Shown: in pieces, positions 16,144 through 24,092 of the stretch
How the letters are laid out: every line of letters starts with the position of its first letter
Position numbering within the stretch: position 1 is the stretch's first letter
Source of the DNA: Candidatus Aminicenantota bacterium
GTDB taxonomy: Bacteria > Acidobacteriota > Aminicenantia > Aminicenantales > CALLJL01
Length of the DNA: 43,181 nucleotides
Assembly: GCA_026416195.1 (NCBI GenBank)
Contig: JAOAFQ010000021.1
Location: 1 to 43,181, forward strand
Direction of reading: 5' to 3'
The notes under the pieces: generated by a model
Databases searched by the model: none
What the model was told of the DNA's origin: nothing
What the model saw: the letters and a program-made list of their open reading frames with translations, nothing else
Translations under genes and position numbers: made by a program

Positions 16144-16506
16144 TCAATGAAAGGCAAGAATTGTGTCCCTTCTTGTTAGGATATAAAGGGAAAAAATTCC
16201 CAGAGCCGTGCCCAAAGGAAAACGAAAAAGAGCTAGCCCTGCTAAGAGCAGAGTTAGAAGACGAGCCCACTCCTGCCGTCTTAAAATACCAAGACCAGCA
16301 ATGATTTGGGGCAAAGAAAAAATAGCCGACAAAGCCCATGAACCAAGGGCTAAAATTCTCAAAAGGAAGCGACTGGTCTCATTTAATCCAGGCACGACAG
16401 AAATCCCCAAAAAGATTAAGATAGCGAGAAAAAACCACAATAAACTAATAAGGCCAGCAATAATCCAGAGCCAACCAACAAAATCAAGCAATTTTTTCTG
16501 ATTCAT
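16144..16506 (-). CDS. Small four-helix membrane protein of unknown function
   Basis: I do not recognise this 120-residue protein. It is very hydrophobic, with four likely transmembrane helices: about 8-35 (FVGWLWIIAGLISLLWFFLA), 47-68, 78-95 (LLTLLLAGLALF) and 97-110. Short basic loops (RRQEWAR, TRRD) suggest cytoplasmic turns. The frame is open further upstream inside the ybjQ-like gene, but I take the ATG at 16506. A GAGGAA near the end of the upstream gene lies about ten bases before it, and the longer N-terminus would overlap a well-supported gene. The ATG is eight bases past the ybjQ-like stop, so the two are probably cotranscribed. No function is offered. Confidence 0.7.
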   Translation of the reverse strand: MNQKKLLDFVGWLWIIAGLISLLWFFLAILIFLGISVVPGLNETSRFLLRILALGSWALSAIFSLPQIIAGLGILRRQEWARLLTLLLAGLALFRFPLGTALGIFSLYILTRRDTILAFH

Positions 16507-16513
16507 TTCTGAT

Positions 16514-16840
16514 TTATTCCTCATAATAAATAGCGGTGCCATTGGCACTGACCATAAGCATATTCCCGCTGCCCAGGTTGATCGTTTCATAATCAAGATC
16601 AATCCCAACAATAGCATTAGCCCCCATCTCTCGGGCACTTTCAGCCATTTCATTAAGAGCAATTTCTTTGGCTCGCCTCAACTCCCTTTCATAAGCGGCT
16701 GACCGACCGCCAACAATATCTCTAATTCCAGCGAAAATATCTTTAATAATATTAGCACCTAAAATGGCTTCCCCACTAACCATTCCCAAATATTTTTTTA
16801 TCTTCTTCCCTTCTAAAGAAGGGGTGGTAACCATAATCAT
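16514..16840 (-). CDS. YbjQ family (UPF0145) heavy-metal-binding-domain protein
   Basis: A 108-residue YbjQ/DUF74 protein. The family fold assembles into rings and has been annotated as a putative heavy-metal-binding domain; its cellular role is unknown. Matching segments are the N-terminal [43 protein letters not shown] and [16 protein letters not shown], ending in [14 protein letters not shown]. There is no signal peptide, so it should be cytosolic. AAAGGAG lies nine bases before the ATG. It leads a two-gene unit with the four-helix membrane protein immediately downstream. Confidence 0.92.
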   Translation of the reverse strand: MIMVTTPSLEGKKIKKYLGMVSGEAILGANIIKDIFAGIRDIVGGRSAAYERELRRAKEIALNEMAESAREMGANAIVGIDLDYETINLGSGNMLMVSANGTAIYYEE

Positions 16841-16922
16841 CCAGATGCTCCTTTAAAAAATTTTCTTTAATATTTTTACGTCTTTAAAAGTAAAAGGTTT
16901 CCTTTTCTTGGTTAAATTAACC

Positions 16923-17393
16923 TTAATCCTCTTTTCGCAAGCTGTTAAAAAGAAAAGTTAATTCTTTTTCCATGGCTTGAAAGTGAGTACCCTGCCAAAA
17001 GACTCGATCACAACAGGGACAAAAAGCAAATCGTCTAGCTTTTTCAAGAATAAAAGGGGAAATCAGATTACGGGCATTTTCTCGACTTAATTTTTTGAGT
17101 CGAACATTGCAATAAAGACAGCGACTAAAAGGATTAACTTTAGACCAAAGATCCAGGGCCTGCATAACTTGCCGAACCTGCAAGCGCCAGTCCTCGCTTT
17201 CAATTAAAAGAGCTCTTCGGTGACCTAATTTATTTAAAAGGGAATGGTCCCGCGTCAAAAGAAAACGCCTTTGTTGTTTAGCTAACTTCAAAAGCTCTTC
17301 ATCATCAGCTTTTGAAAAATATAAAGTATCAAAGCCAAGAATTTTTAGCCACTTGGCTAATTTCCCTAACATGCAATCAACAAGAAATCGCAT
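16923..17393 (-). CDS. Mut7-C RNase domain protein with zinc ribbon
   Basis: A 156-residue protein of the Mut7-C (DUF82) family, a PIN-like fold predicted to be an RNase. The start MRFLVDCMLGKLAKWLKILGFDT is the family signature. Acidic residues Asp6, Asp30/Asp31 and Asp49 (LLTRDH) are the likely metal ligands. A C-terminal zinc ribbon is formed by Cys92-x2-Cys95 and Cys125-x2-Cys128, followed by the family motif RVFWQGTHF. No good ribosome site is visible, but the N-terminus agrees with the family. It lies just downstream of the tRNA-Ala gene on the same strand, 14 bp away, so its transcript may begin at the tRNA promoter (inference). Confidence 0.92.
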   Translation of the reverse strand: MRFLVDCMLGKLAKWLKILGFDTLYFSKADDEELLKLAKQQRRFLLTRDHSLLNKLGHRRALLIESEDWRLQVRQVMQALDLWSKVNPFSRCLYCNVRLKKLSRENARNLISPFILEKARRFAFCPCCDRVFWQGTHFQAMEKELTFLFNSLRKED

Positions 17394-17407
17394 CTCTTTA
17401 AAAAAGA

Positions 17408-17483
17408 TGGTGGACGGTAGGGGATTCGAACCCCCGACCTCAGCGTTGCGAACGCCGCGCTCTCCCAGCTGAGCTAACCGCCC
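17408..17483 (-). tRNA. tRNA-Ala (anticodon CGC)
   Basis: A complete 76-nt cloverleaf on the minus strand. The acceptor stem GGGCGGT pairs with ACCGTCC and includes the G3-U70 wobble that is the alanine identity element. The D stem is GCTC/GAGC. The anticodon stem CGGCG/CGCCG encloses the loop TTCGCAA, giving anticodon CGC for codon GCG. The T arm is GGGGG-TTCGAAT-CCCCT. The discriminator is A73 and the CCA end is encoded. Confidence 0.97.
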
Positions 17484-17630
17484 ACCTTTTTTTCAGCCAA
17501 AGGCTGTTTTCTAATTAACATTTTATATTTATCATTTTCCTTGCCTTTTTTCCACTTTTCCTGGGGAGCAAGCTCTTGCCTCTCCTTTTTTTTATTATCG
17601 TTTCTTAATAAAATATTTTTGTTTCCAGTT

Positions 17631-18347
17631 ATGATCAAAATTGGCTGCTGTGGCTTTCCGGTCAGTAAAATCAAATATGCTCAAACCTTTTCAGTCGTCG
17701 AATTGCAACATACTTTCTACAACCCCCCAGAACCTCAACTAGCTAGAAAATGGCGAGAAAATATGCCGACTGATTTTGAATTTACTTTAAAGGCCTGGCA
17801 GTTAATTACTCATCCGCCCCAAAGCCCAACCTATAAGAAACTTAAAAAACCAATTCCCAAAAGCAAAGAAAATCTTTACGGAAATTTTCGGCCTACTGCT
17901 GAAGTTTTCGCCGCCTGGCAAAGGATAAAAGAGATAGCTGAACTTCTTAAAGCGAAATTAATTATCTTTCAATCCCCAGCTTCCTTTGAACCAAACTCGG
18001 AAAATAAAAAAAATATACGAAACTTCTTTAACCAAATTGAAAGAAATTCTTTTCTTTTTGGCTGGGAAGCCCGAGGAAAATGGTCTCTTGAAGAAATTCA
18101 AGAAATTTGTCGTGAGCTTGAACTCATCGACGTGGTCGATCCCTTCATTCGTTGGCCGGTCACCCAAGGGCTTAAATATTTTCGACTTCATGGCCTCGGT
18201 GGTTATCATTATCGTTATCAAGAGAGTGATTTAAAGAAACTTTTCGATCTGACCATAAAGGAGAAAGAAGTTTATGTAATGTTCAACAATGTCCATATGT
18301 TTGAAGATGCTCTCAAGTTTAAAGAATTTTTCAAGGCCAAAATTTAG
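17631..18347 (+). CDS. DUF72 domain-containing protein
   Basis: A 238-residue TIM-barrel-like protein of the DUF72 (YecE) family, whose biochemical role is not established. Recognisable features are the start MIKIGCCGFPVSKIKYAQ, VVELQHTFYNPPEPQLARKWRENMPTDFEFTLKA, the central LIIFQSPASFEP strand, WEARGKW, RWPVTQGLKYFRLHG and the closing VYVMFNNVHMFEDALKF with its conserved asparagines. I use the ATG at 17631; the frame is open 30 codons further upstream, but that extension is Phe/Leu-rich and does not belong to the family. No ribosome site is evident. It is divergent from the tRNA-Ala gene. Confidence 0.9.
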   Translation: MIKIGCCGFPVSKIKYAQTFSVVELQHTFYNPPEPQLARKWRENMPTDFEFTLKAWQLITHPPQSPTYKKLKKPIPKSKENLYGNFRPTAEVFAAWQRIKEIAELLKAKLIIFQSPASFEPNSENKKNIRNFFNQIERNSFLFGWEARGKWSLEEIQEICRELELIDVVDPFIRWPVTQGLKYFRLHGLGGYHYRYQESDLKKLFDLTIKEKEVYVMFNNVHMFEDALKFKEFFKAKI

Positions 18348-18452
18348 ATCTCCAGGTAATATCATGACAACCTCTGCCCGAAAAGAAAAAGGAGAACCTC
18401 TCAAAACTTTTAAAGCGCTATTTCTTAAAGAAGGATCGCTTAAAAGCTTAAA

Positions 18453-20195
18453 CTAACGTTGATAAAGAATCTTGCCGCCCACAATGGTCATAACCACTTG
18501 AGTTTTAGGGATTTCCTCTTCAGGAATAGTCATTATATTTTGGGAAAGAACCGTAATATCGGCCAGTTTGCCAGCCTCTAGAGAACCCAACAAATTTTCT
18601 TGAAAAGAAGCATATGCTCCATTCAAAGTATAAGACCTTAAGGCTTCTTCTCTCGTCATCTTTTGCTCAGGATAAAAGAGTGTTCCATCGGCTAACCTTC
18701 TAGTTACCGAAGCGTAGAAACAATTAATTGGATCCACATCTTCGACCGGGGCATCGGTTCCGTTACAAATTATAGCCCCTGATTTCAGGAGTTTCCGCCA
18801 TACATAAGCGCCTTCCTCAGCTCTCTTTTCACCGAGTCTTTTAATTACCCAGGGTCCGTCAGAGGTGCAATGAATTCCTTGCATCGAAGCAATCACCCTA
18901 AGTTGACCAAAGCGGGGAATGTCCAAGGGATGAAGGTGCTGAGCATGTTCAATTCGCCAACGAAGATCCTTTTTTTCGGGAAAAGCTTTAAAAGCCTCCT
19001 CGAAAATATTAAGGGTCTCTTGATTAGCTCGGTCGCCTATAGCGTGAACACAAAGTTGAAAATCATTTTCGATAGCTAGCCGAGCTGTTTCTCGGAGAGC
19101 CTCCGGTGGATAGGTATTAAGACCGACGCTTGTGGGTAAATCGGCATAGGGCTCTAAAAGCCAGGCTCCATGGGCTCCCAAAGCTCCATCGAAGACCCTT
19201 TTGATGGCTCGAACGGTCACATGATTATCAGCATAGCCAATCAACCTATAGGCTGACAATTTTTCTTTCAAGATTTCATTGCTTTCATTAAGCATGACGT
19301 AAAGGCGAACTGGCAGTCTCCCTTCATCAGCCAGTTTTTTATAAATTTCAATAGTGCGCCAAGAGGTTCCAGCATCATGAAAAGATGTGACCCCTTTAGC
19401 CAAACACTCCTGGGAGGCCATGACAATAGCTCTAATCAATCTTGCCTCTCTCTCCTCAGCGGTGAGTTGGGCTAGGGAAGCACTCATGGCTCGCCGAATT
19501 AGGCCCTGAGCAGTTTCAATAAAGGCTCCAATAGGATTGCCTTGGCTATCCCGGACAATTTGGCCGCCTTCCGGGTCTTTGGTAGTTGGCTTTATGCCAG
19601 CTAATTCCATAGCTTTGGCGTTAGTTAGACAGGAATGTCCGCTGGCATGGGTCAATAAAACAGGATTGTTAGGCGAAACTCGGCTTAATTCATGATGAAA
19701 AGGTAATCCGGCCACGTTAGGTTCAGGGGTTTTGAGCCACTTTTCTTGATGCCAGCCCCGGCCAACAATCCATTCTCCGGGCTTAACATTCTTAGCCGCT
19801 TCAGCGACCATGGCGACAATTTCTTCCCAACTTTTGGCTTTGGTCAGATCAAGAATCATTTTAGATTCCCCGAGATTGATAAAATGACCATGGCTATCGA
19901 TAAACCCTGGAATGGCCAGCTTACCGCCTAAATCGATGACCTGGGTTTTATCACCAATATAACGACGGATGGATTTATTCGGACCTAAGCTAATAATTCT
20001 ATCCCCCTTCACGGCTATTGCTTCAACTTGAGGTTGAGCTTCATTAAGAGTAACAATTTGGCCGTTCATTAAAACTAAATCCGCTGGTTCAACCTTCCTT
20101 TGGCAAGCTTGACTCGCCAGGAAACTAATTCCTATGATTAAATATAAAAAGATAATTATTAATTGAACCAAAATTTTAAATCCTTTTTTTACCAT
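18453..20195 (-). CDS. Exported amidohydrolase family protein (YtcJ-like)
   Basis: A metal-dependent hydrolase of the Amidohydro_3 (YtcJ/N-substituted formamide deformylase) type, expected to hydrolyse an amide or cyclic amide. The 580-residue protein starts with a hydrophobic export segment (about 7-28) ending in ASQAC. Cys31 could be lipidated, though Gln at -2 makes the lipobox imperfect. The hydrolase domain begins ADLVLMNGQIVTL. Metal-site motifs are GFIDSHGHF (His102, His104), CVHAIGDRAN, RIEHAQHLHPLDI and CNGTDAPVEDVDP. I use the ATG at 20195, preceded by GAGGAGGG at five bases; a TTG five codons upstream is part of that site. It faces the TonB-receptor gene across a long regulatory gap, so its substrate may be outside the cytosol (inference). 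Confidence 0.9.
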   Translation of the reverse strand: MVKKGFKILVQLIIIFLYLIIGISFLASQACQRKVEPADLVLMNGQIVTLNEAQPQVEAIAVKGDRIISLGPNKSIRRYIGDKTQVIDLGGKLAIPGFIDSHGHFINLGESKMILDLTKAKSWEEIVAMVAEAAKNVKPGEWIVGRGWHQEKWLKTPEPNVAGLPFHHELSRVSPNNPVLLTHASGHSCLTNAKAMELAGIKPTTKDPEGGQIVRDSQGNPIGAFIETAQGLIRRAMSASLAQLTAEEREARLIRAIVMASQECLAKGVTSFHDAGTSWRTIEIYKKLADEGRLPVRLYVMLNESNEILKEKLSAYRLIGYADNHVTVRAIKRVFDGALGAHGAWLLEPYADLPTSVGLNTYPPEALRETARLAIENDFQLCVHAIGDRANQETLNIFEEAFKAFPEKKDLRWRIEHAQHLHPLDIPRFGQLRVIASMQGIHCTSDGPWVIKRLGEKRAEEGAYVWRKLLKSGAIICNGTDAPVEDVDPINCFYASVTRRLADGTLFYPEQKMTREEALRSYTLNGAYASFQENLLGSLEAGKLADITVLSQNIMTIPEEEIPKTQVVMTIVGGKILYQR

Positions 20196-20378
20196 TATTT
20201 CCCTCCTCAAGTAATTTTTTGGTCATTTCCGTTTTTATACTTTCTTTTTCTTTTTAATTCAACTATGAAAAATATTTTTCTTTTTTTATGGATCATACTT
20301 TCATCGCTTAAAATTTTTGGCCAAATCTTCATCGCTTCATTAGATTCTTTTTTTCCTTTCCTGACTTGTGATATCATA

Positions 20379-20492
20379 ATTCAATTTTTTGAATTTTTCT
20401 TTCAGCCTATAAATTTCTGTTTCTTTTTTTTATCTTAAAACAGGGAAAAGATTCAAATTCAATTTTTAGAATTTGTATTCAATATTTTGAAC
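20379..20492 (+). promoter_or_regulatory. Three palindromic boxes, probable activator-binding sites
   Basis: Box 1 at 20379-20394 is ATTCAATTTTTTGAAT, a perfect palindrome that extends by one base pair on each side. Box 2 at 20457-20472 (ATTCAATTTTTAGAAT) and box 3 at 20477-20492 (ATTCAATATTTTGAAC) each have one arm mismatch. Boxes 2 and 3 are exactly 20 bp apart, two helical turns. Box 3 is centred about 95 bp upstream of the predicted sigma-54 start, the usual distance for an enhancer-binding protein. Confidence 0.55.
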
Positions 20493-20553
20493 TTCGAAAC
20501 CTTCCTTTTCTTTTCTTCCAGGCTAAATTTCCGATTTGAGCTCACAATAAAAA

Positions 20554-20570
20554 TGGCACAAAAATTGCAT
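20554..20570 (+). promoter_or_regulatory. Sigma-54 (RpoN) promoter of the TonB receptor gene
   Basis: TGGCACAAAAATTGCAT matches the -24/-12 consensus TGGCAC-N5-TTGCA at every conserved position, with the required GG-N10-GC spacing. Transcription should begin near 20580. Such promoters require an ATP-dependent enhancer-binding activator, consistent with the palindromic boxes upstream. No rpoN or activator gene lies in the window. Confidence 0.75.
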
Positions 20571-20820
20571 TAAAATTATTTATTGAGAGATTAAAAAATG
20601 GCTATCGATCTGGAAATAGAAAATTGGTTCCGCTTGATAGATTATTTTTTTATTGAAAAAATATCGAAAATATGATTGATTTTTTTACCATTTTTTGGAT
20701 AAATATAAAAAGAGAATGGAGGCAATGCTTTTAATTATAATCCAGAAAGAACCAAAAAGAGGTGGCCAACAAAATTCATTTTTCTTTAGAAACAAATTCA
20801 ATTTTAATTAAGGAGGTAAA

Positions 20821-23800
20821 ATGAAAAAGGCTTGGTTGTCTGTGGCGCTGGCTTTGTTCTTAGTGGTCACCCTGGGAGCTCAGGTCAGAACGGGTAACAT
20901 TTATGGCCGGGTTGTCGACAACGAAGGCAACCCTCTTCCTGGGGTTACGGTCACCCTGACCGGAACTTATACAGCTCCCATGACCACTACCACGAGCGCC
21001 GAAGGTCTTTTCCGTTTCCTTTCTTTGCAGCCCGCTCGCGATTACACTATTAAAGCTGAGCTGACAGGATTCAAGACGAAAATTGAACAAAACATTGGAG
21101 TAATTGTTGGCGGCAATACGAGCATCACCATTGTCATGGAGCCAGGCGTTCTTGAGGAAGAAATTACTGTAGTGGCAGTCACTCCAGTGGTCGATGCTAA
21201 GAAGACGACAGTCGGGATTAACGTTGATCACACGGCTTTACAGACTTTGCCCACAGCCCGAGATCCCTGGGTTATCATGAAATTAGCTCCAGGCGTCATT
21301 GCTGACCGAGAAGATGTTGGGGGAACCGACACTGGAATGCAGTCGACGATGTTAGCTAGAGGAGCTGGAAGTGGCGCTCAGAATCAATGGAATATTGATG
21401 GCGTTATGGTAACTGACCCATCCGCCATCGGTGCTTCCATTACGTATTACGATTTTGACGCTTTCGAAGAAATGCAAATTTCGGTAGGTGGAACCGATGT
21501 AACGACTCAGACAAGCGGCATCGCTATTAACTTGGTGACGCGTCGCGGCGGCAATAGAGTCACCCTAGGCGGCCGAATGTATTATACCGATGGTTACAAA
21601 TTCCTTCAGGCCGATAACGTAACTGAAGACATGAGAAAGGAAGGCCTTCAAGGTACTAACCGAATCCGCCGCATCGAAGATTATGGACTTAATGCTGGCT
21701 TTCCTATCGTTAAAGATAAAGCTTGGTTCTGGGGATCTTATGGAGTTCAAGACATCAAAGCTGACACTATTTTAGGCACTCCTTGGGACATGCTCCTGAC
21801 CAATATGGCCTGGAAGTTAAATTTCCAGATAATCCCTCAAAACAGAATCGAGATTTTCATGCACGCCGGCAACAAAGAAATGTGGGGCCGAAGTGCGACC
21901 ACTTCTAACCCCGAAGGTTTATATCAAGGAACTCTCTACCACTTTGGAACACCCATTGTTAAATCTCAGATTGAGCAAACCATCGGCACTGACCTTTTCC
22001 TATCCTTAAAGCATGGATATACAGGAGGCGGTTTCCATCTTACGCCAATGACAGACCTAGAATTTCAGAAACAGGCTGTCTATGATTACACAGCAGCCCG
22101 ATATTACGGTTCTCAGGCTTCCCGTTATTATTGCATTCGTCCTCAACACCAGTTTACCTTTACGGCTGATTATTTCCGAGAAAACTTGTTGGGCGTTAAT
22201 CATGAATTTAAGATTGGAGCTGAATATAACTGGCGACGAGCCTATACTGAATCTGTTTGGTCCGGTAACTATGTGCTCGATCGCAATTTCAACTTCCCCT
22301 TAGCTGACTTCGATGGCGATGGCCGAACTGATATCCCACCATCCAATTTCTATCGGATTAATCTCTGGCGGGGCTATTATGAAGATTTGGCCGCTTATCA
22401 ATATTCTTTATTCTTTAGAGATACTATCACGACAGGAAGATTTAACATTCTCATCGGAGTAAGGTACGACTATCAGCGGCCTTATGTCCGACCATTCAGT
22501 GTTATTGCGGTCGATCGAAACAGTAAAGCCTGGACCGATTACTATACTCCCAAGACCATTGACCTCCTTGATGCGTTGCTCCCGGCAGCTGAACAAGGAG
22601 AAGTCAAAGCTACCGCCAAGGATGGAAGCCCTTATGCTTGGAAGGTTCTCTCTCCCAGAATCGGAATTACTTGGGATGTCTTGGGTGATGGCAAAACCAT
22701 TGCTAAATTCAGTTTCGCTCGATATGGCAATTTCATGGGCGTCGGCGAAGCCGGGCGATGGAAGAAAGGTGGCACTAGCGGCTGGATTGATCTCCTCTGG
22801 TGGGATACAAATCGGGATGGCAAAATAGACTTTACCGAACTCTACTGGTTCAACTATCGAAAATCACCCACTTATCAGCTTTATCGGATTTTCAATGATG
22901 CCGGAACCTTTATTGGTGATGTTAGCGATGGAGCTGGCTATTTCTGGGGTGATTATGATTTTTATAATCCGAAGAAACTTGTTGATCCTTATCAGGTAAT
23001 TGACAAGAACGCCACTTCGTCTATTACGTGGGAGTATATTTTAACTTTCGAAAAAGAGCTCTTCACTGATGCTTCGGTCTCTCTAAATTTAACCTACCGT
23101 CGTTTTACCAATTATCGCTGGTCTCTGAAATGGTTCCCTGAAACCAATGAGTTAGACAATCAGGGTTGGTATATAAATGCCGGTAAACCGCCAGCCACTG
23201 TGCCTGACATGGGGTCAACTAAAGACGCTGCAAAACACGACTACTATTATGCTTCAACGCTTCAGACCCGTTATTCACCCTATTCGTGGGTAAAGCTAAT
23301 GCCTAAAGATCGATATGACGATTATTTAGGCATTGATTTTATCTTTACCAAGAGGCTCTCCAACCGCTGGATGTTCGATGGGAGTTTCACCTGGCAGCGG
23401 CAGATTGCCCATTATGGAAAGAAAGGTTATCTTAGCCCCAATAATATTTGGGCCTATGATGGCCGACCTTATGCTCCTCTGGTAGGTGGGGCGGCAGGAA
23501 AAATTGATCAGTACGCTGAAACCCCCTGGATGTTCAAATTTTCAGGTATTTATCAAGCTCCGCTTGATATTAATATCGCCGCTACCTTCAACGCCCGAGC
23601 CGGTTGGATCATTCGCGAATATTTCACCTTCGTTAATTACACACTACCTAACCCAGCTAGCCGCTCTTTTACTTTGGATATGACTCCTTTCGGCTCAGAA
23701 AGACTGCCTAATCTCTATCACCTCGACGTTAGAATCGAAAAAATGGTCAAGTTCGCCGATACTGGTCGGGTCTATCTGATGATTGACTTGTTCAATGCTC

Positions 23801-23967
23801 TCAATGCTAAAACAGCTATTCGTCGTTATCAGAAGAACTGGGGCACCTATTACTACTATGGCGAGGGCAATCCCAGCAACCGCTTCGTCAAGGAACCAAC
23901 TTTCAACCGGCTAAACGAAATTATCAATCCGAGAATTGTCAGATTCGGGATTAGATTCTCCTACTAA
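20821..23967 (+). CDS. TonB-dependent receptor with carboxypeptidase-regulatory-like domain
   Basis: An outer-membrane active transporter of 1048 residues. Residues 1-20 form a signal peptide (cleavage after TLGA). Residues about 24-110 form a carboxypeptidase-regulatory-like domain (GNIYGRVVDNEGNPLPGVTVTL). A plug domain spans about 120-245 (TLPTARDPWVIMKLAPGV, RGAGSGAQNQWNIDGVMVTDP, NLVTRRGGNRVTLGGRMYY). The 22-stranded barrel ends in RIVRFGIRFSY with the terminal aromatic. EEITVVAVTP just before the plug may be the TonB box. This architecture is typical of Acidobacteria/Aminicenantes and Bacteroidetes receptors for large substrates such as glycans or peptides; the ligand is unknown. No SusD partner follows. 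An ideal AAGGAGG precedes the ATG, a sigma-54 promoter drives it and a strong terminator ends it, so it is monocistronic. Confidence 0.95.
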   Translation: MKKAWLSVALALFLVVTLGAQVRTGNIYGRVVDNEGNPLPGVTVTLTGTYTAPMTTTTSAEGLFRFLSLQPARDYTIKAELTGFKTKIEQNIGVIVGGNTSITIVMEPGVLEEEITVVAVTPVVDAKKTTVGINVDHTALQTLPTARDPWVIMKLAPGVIADREDVGGTDTGMQSTMLARGAGSGAQNQWNIDGVMVTDPSAIGASITYYDFDAFEEMQISVGGTDVTTQTSGIAINLVTRRGGNRVTLGGRMYYTDGYKFLQADNVTEDMRKEGLQGTNRIRRIEDYGLNAGFPIVKDKAWFWGSYGVQDIKADTILGTPWDMLLTNMAWKLNFQIIPQNRIEIFMHAGNKEMWGRSATTSNPEGLYQGTLYHFGTPIVKSQIEQTIGTDLFLSLKHGYTGGGFHLTPMTDLEFQKQAVYDYTAARYYGSQASRYYCIRPQHQFTFTADYFRENLLGVNHEFKIGAEYNWRRAYTESVWSGNYVLDRNFNFPLADFDGDGRTDIPPSNFYRINLWRGYYEDLAAYQYSLFFRDTITTGRFNILIGVRYDYQRPYVRPFSVIAVDRNSKAWTDYYTPKTIDLLDALLPAAEQGEVKATAKDGSPYAWKVLSPRIGITWDVLGDGKTIAKFSFARYGNFMGVGEAGRWKKGGTSGWIDLLWWDTNRDGKIDFTELYWFNYRKSPTYQLYRIFNDAGTFIGDVSDGAGYFWGDYDFYNPKKLVDPYQVIDKNATSSITWEYILTFEKELFTDASVSLNLTYRRFTNYRWSLKWFPETNELDNQGWYINAGKPPATVPDMGSTKDAAKHDYYYASTLQTRYSPYSWVKLMPKDRYDDYLGIDFIFTKRLSNRWMFDGSFTWQRQIAHYGKKGYLSPNNIWAYDGRPYAPLVGGAAGKIDQYAETPWMFKFSGIYQAPLDINIAATFNARAGWIIREYFTFVNYTLPNPASRSFTLDMTPFGSERLPNLYHLDVRIEKMVKFADTGRVYLMIDLFNALNAKTAIRRYQKNWGTYYYYGEGNPSNRFVKEPTFNRLNEIINPRIVRFGIRFSY

Positions 23968-23993
23968 TTTTGAAATAAGCTGACTTCGATTGC

Positions 23994-24029
23994 AGAGGGA
24001 GGTAGCCTGAGAGCTACCTCCCTCTTTTT
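23994..24029 (+). terminator. Strong rho-independent terminator of the TonB receptor gene
   Basis: A perfect 13-bp stem (AGAGGGAGGTAGC / GCTACCTCCCTCT) with a six-base loop, followed by five T residues. It begins 27 bp after the stop codon. Confidence 0.95.
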
Positions 24030-24092
24030 GTATTAAACAACGAAGTTAGAAATTTCTTACCCTTCCTTTAGAGTAAGCTAGTCAAACAATTA

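Larger units (their letters stand above)
20196..20820. other. 625-bp divergent regulatory region
   Basis: This stretch separates the amidohydrolase and TonB-receptor genes. It is extremely AT-rich. On the plus strand it contains three ATTCAA-N4-TTGAAT-type palindromes (20379-20492), then a sigma-54 promoter (20554-20570), then a leader of about 240 bases ending in an AAGGAGG ribosome site. Half-copies of the palindrome occur near 20257 and near 20797. A perfect TATAAT at 20736-20741 has no good -35. A 91-codon open frame at 20163-20438 is Phe-rich, spans the amidohydrolase start and is not a gene. Confidence 0.75.

Noticed and set aside
17494-17506. CAGCC-AAA-GGCTG hairpin followed by T residues beside the tRNA-Ala 5' end
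   Set aside because: Only a five-bp stem, and there is no plus-strand transcript that it would plausibly terminate.
18364-18456. 30-codon plus-strand ORF between the DUF72 and amidohydrolase genes
   Set aside because: Weak ribosome site, overlap with the amidohydrolase stop and no recognisable features; too short to support.
20163-20438. Plus-strand 91-codon frame rich in Phe and Leu
   Set aside because: It spans the amidohydrolase start codon and ribosome site, comes from T-rich spacer and resembles no protein family; I treat it as non-coding.
20736-20741. TATAAT as a sigma-70 promoter for the TonB receptor
   Set aside because: No acceptable -35 hexamer at 16-18 bp; the sigma-54 site upstream is a much stronger match.
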